A stretch of DNA of 6,074 nucleotides. Origin: Lachnospiraceae bacterium (GTDB taxonomy: Bacteria > Bacillota > Clostridia > Lachnospirales > Lachnospiraceae). The DNA lies in NCBI GenBank assembly GCA_017412265.1, contig JAFPYK010000127.1, forward strand, positions 1 to 6,074. The letters run 5' to 3'. This document shows, one piece after another, positions 6,073-6,074 of this stretch (its first letter is position 1; each line of letters begins with the position of its first letter). The position numbers were made by a program, and so were the translations under genes. The notes beneath the pieces were generated by a model, which did not search any database, was not told the origin of the DNA, and saw only the letters and a program-made list of their open reading frames with translations.

Positions 6073-6074
6073 TG

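Noticed and set aside
6048..6074. Terminator-like hairpin at the right edge (GGCCTGTTCGGCC)
   Set aside because: The stem is short and imperfect, it has no T-run inside the window, and it is cut by the edge.

Overview
The window looks like chromosomal DNA from a Clostridia-type member of the Bacillota, probably close to Lachnospiraceae. The evidence is the set of protein families (a CdaA-type diadenylate cyclase beside a YbbR-repeat protein, TypA/BipA, a DUF2156 protein and a small DUF3887-like lipoprotein), strong AGGAGG-type ribosome binding sites, and a GC-rich codon choice dominated by ATC, CTG, GAG and AAG. The genus cannot be fixed from sequence alone. All five complete genes are on the plus strand and appear intact.

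Left block (1-2267): the last codons of a probable upstream gene are followed by cdaA (membrane c-di-AMP synthase) and cdaR (YbbR-domain regulator). The two overlap by 20 nt and should be co-transcribed and translationally coupled. A strong intrinsic terminator (2223-2267) closes this unit. glmM, which follows this pair in many Bacilli, is not here.

Middle block (2268-5612): an extended -10 promoter lying in an imperfect tandem duplication precedes typA, a ribosome-associated translational GTPase most likely started at a TTG codon. Close behind, with no terminator between them, come a cytoplasmic DUF2156 GNAT-fold protein and a small lipoprotein. The three are probably one operon linking a translation or stress GTPase to two poorly characterised genes.

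Right block (5613-6074): about 460 nt without a convincing gene. It holds three to four degenerate GC-rich direct repeats (5637-5831), a long G.U-containing hairpin (5843-5878), a probable bidirectional terminator (5888-5916), and a minus-strand frame of 80 codons that runs off the right edge and has codon use unlike its neighbours. This is the least explained part of the window. The rest is well-known housekeeping biology, and I see no clear evidence for a new defence, mobile or RNA system.
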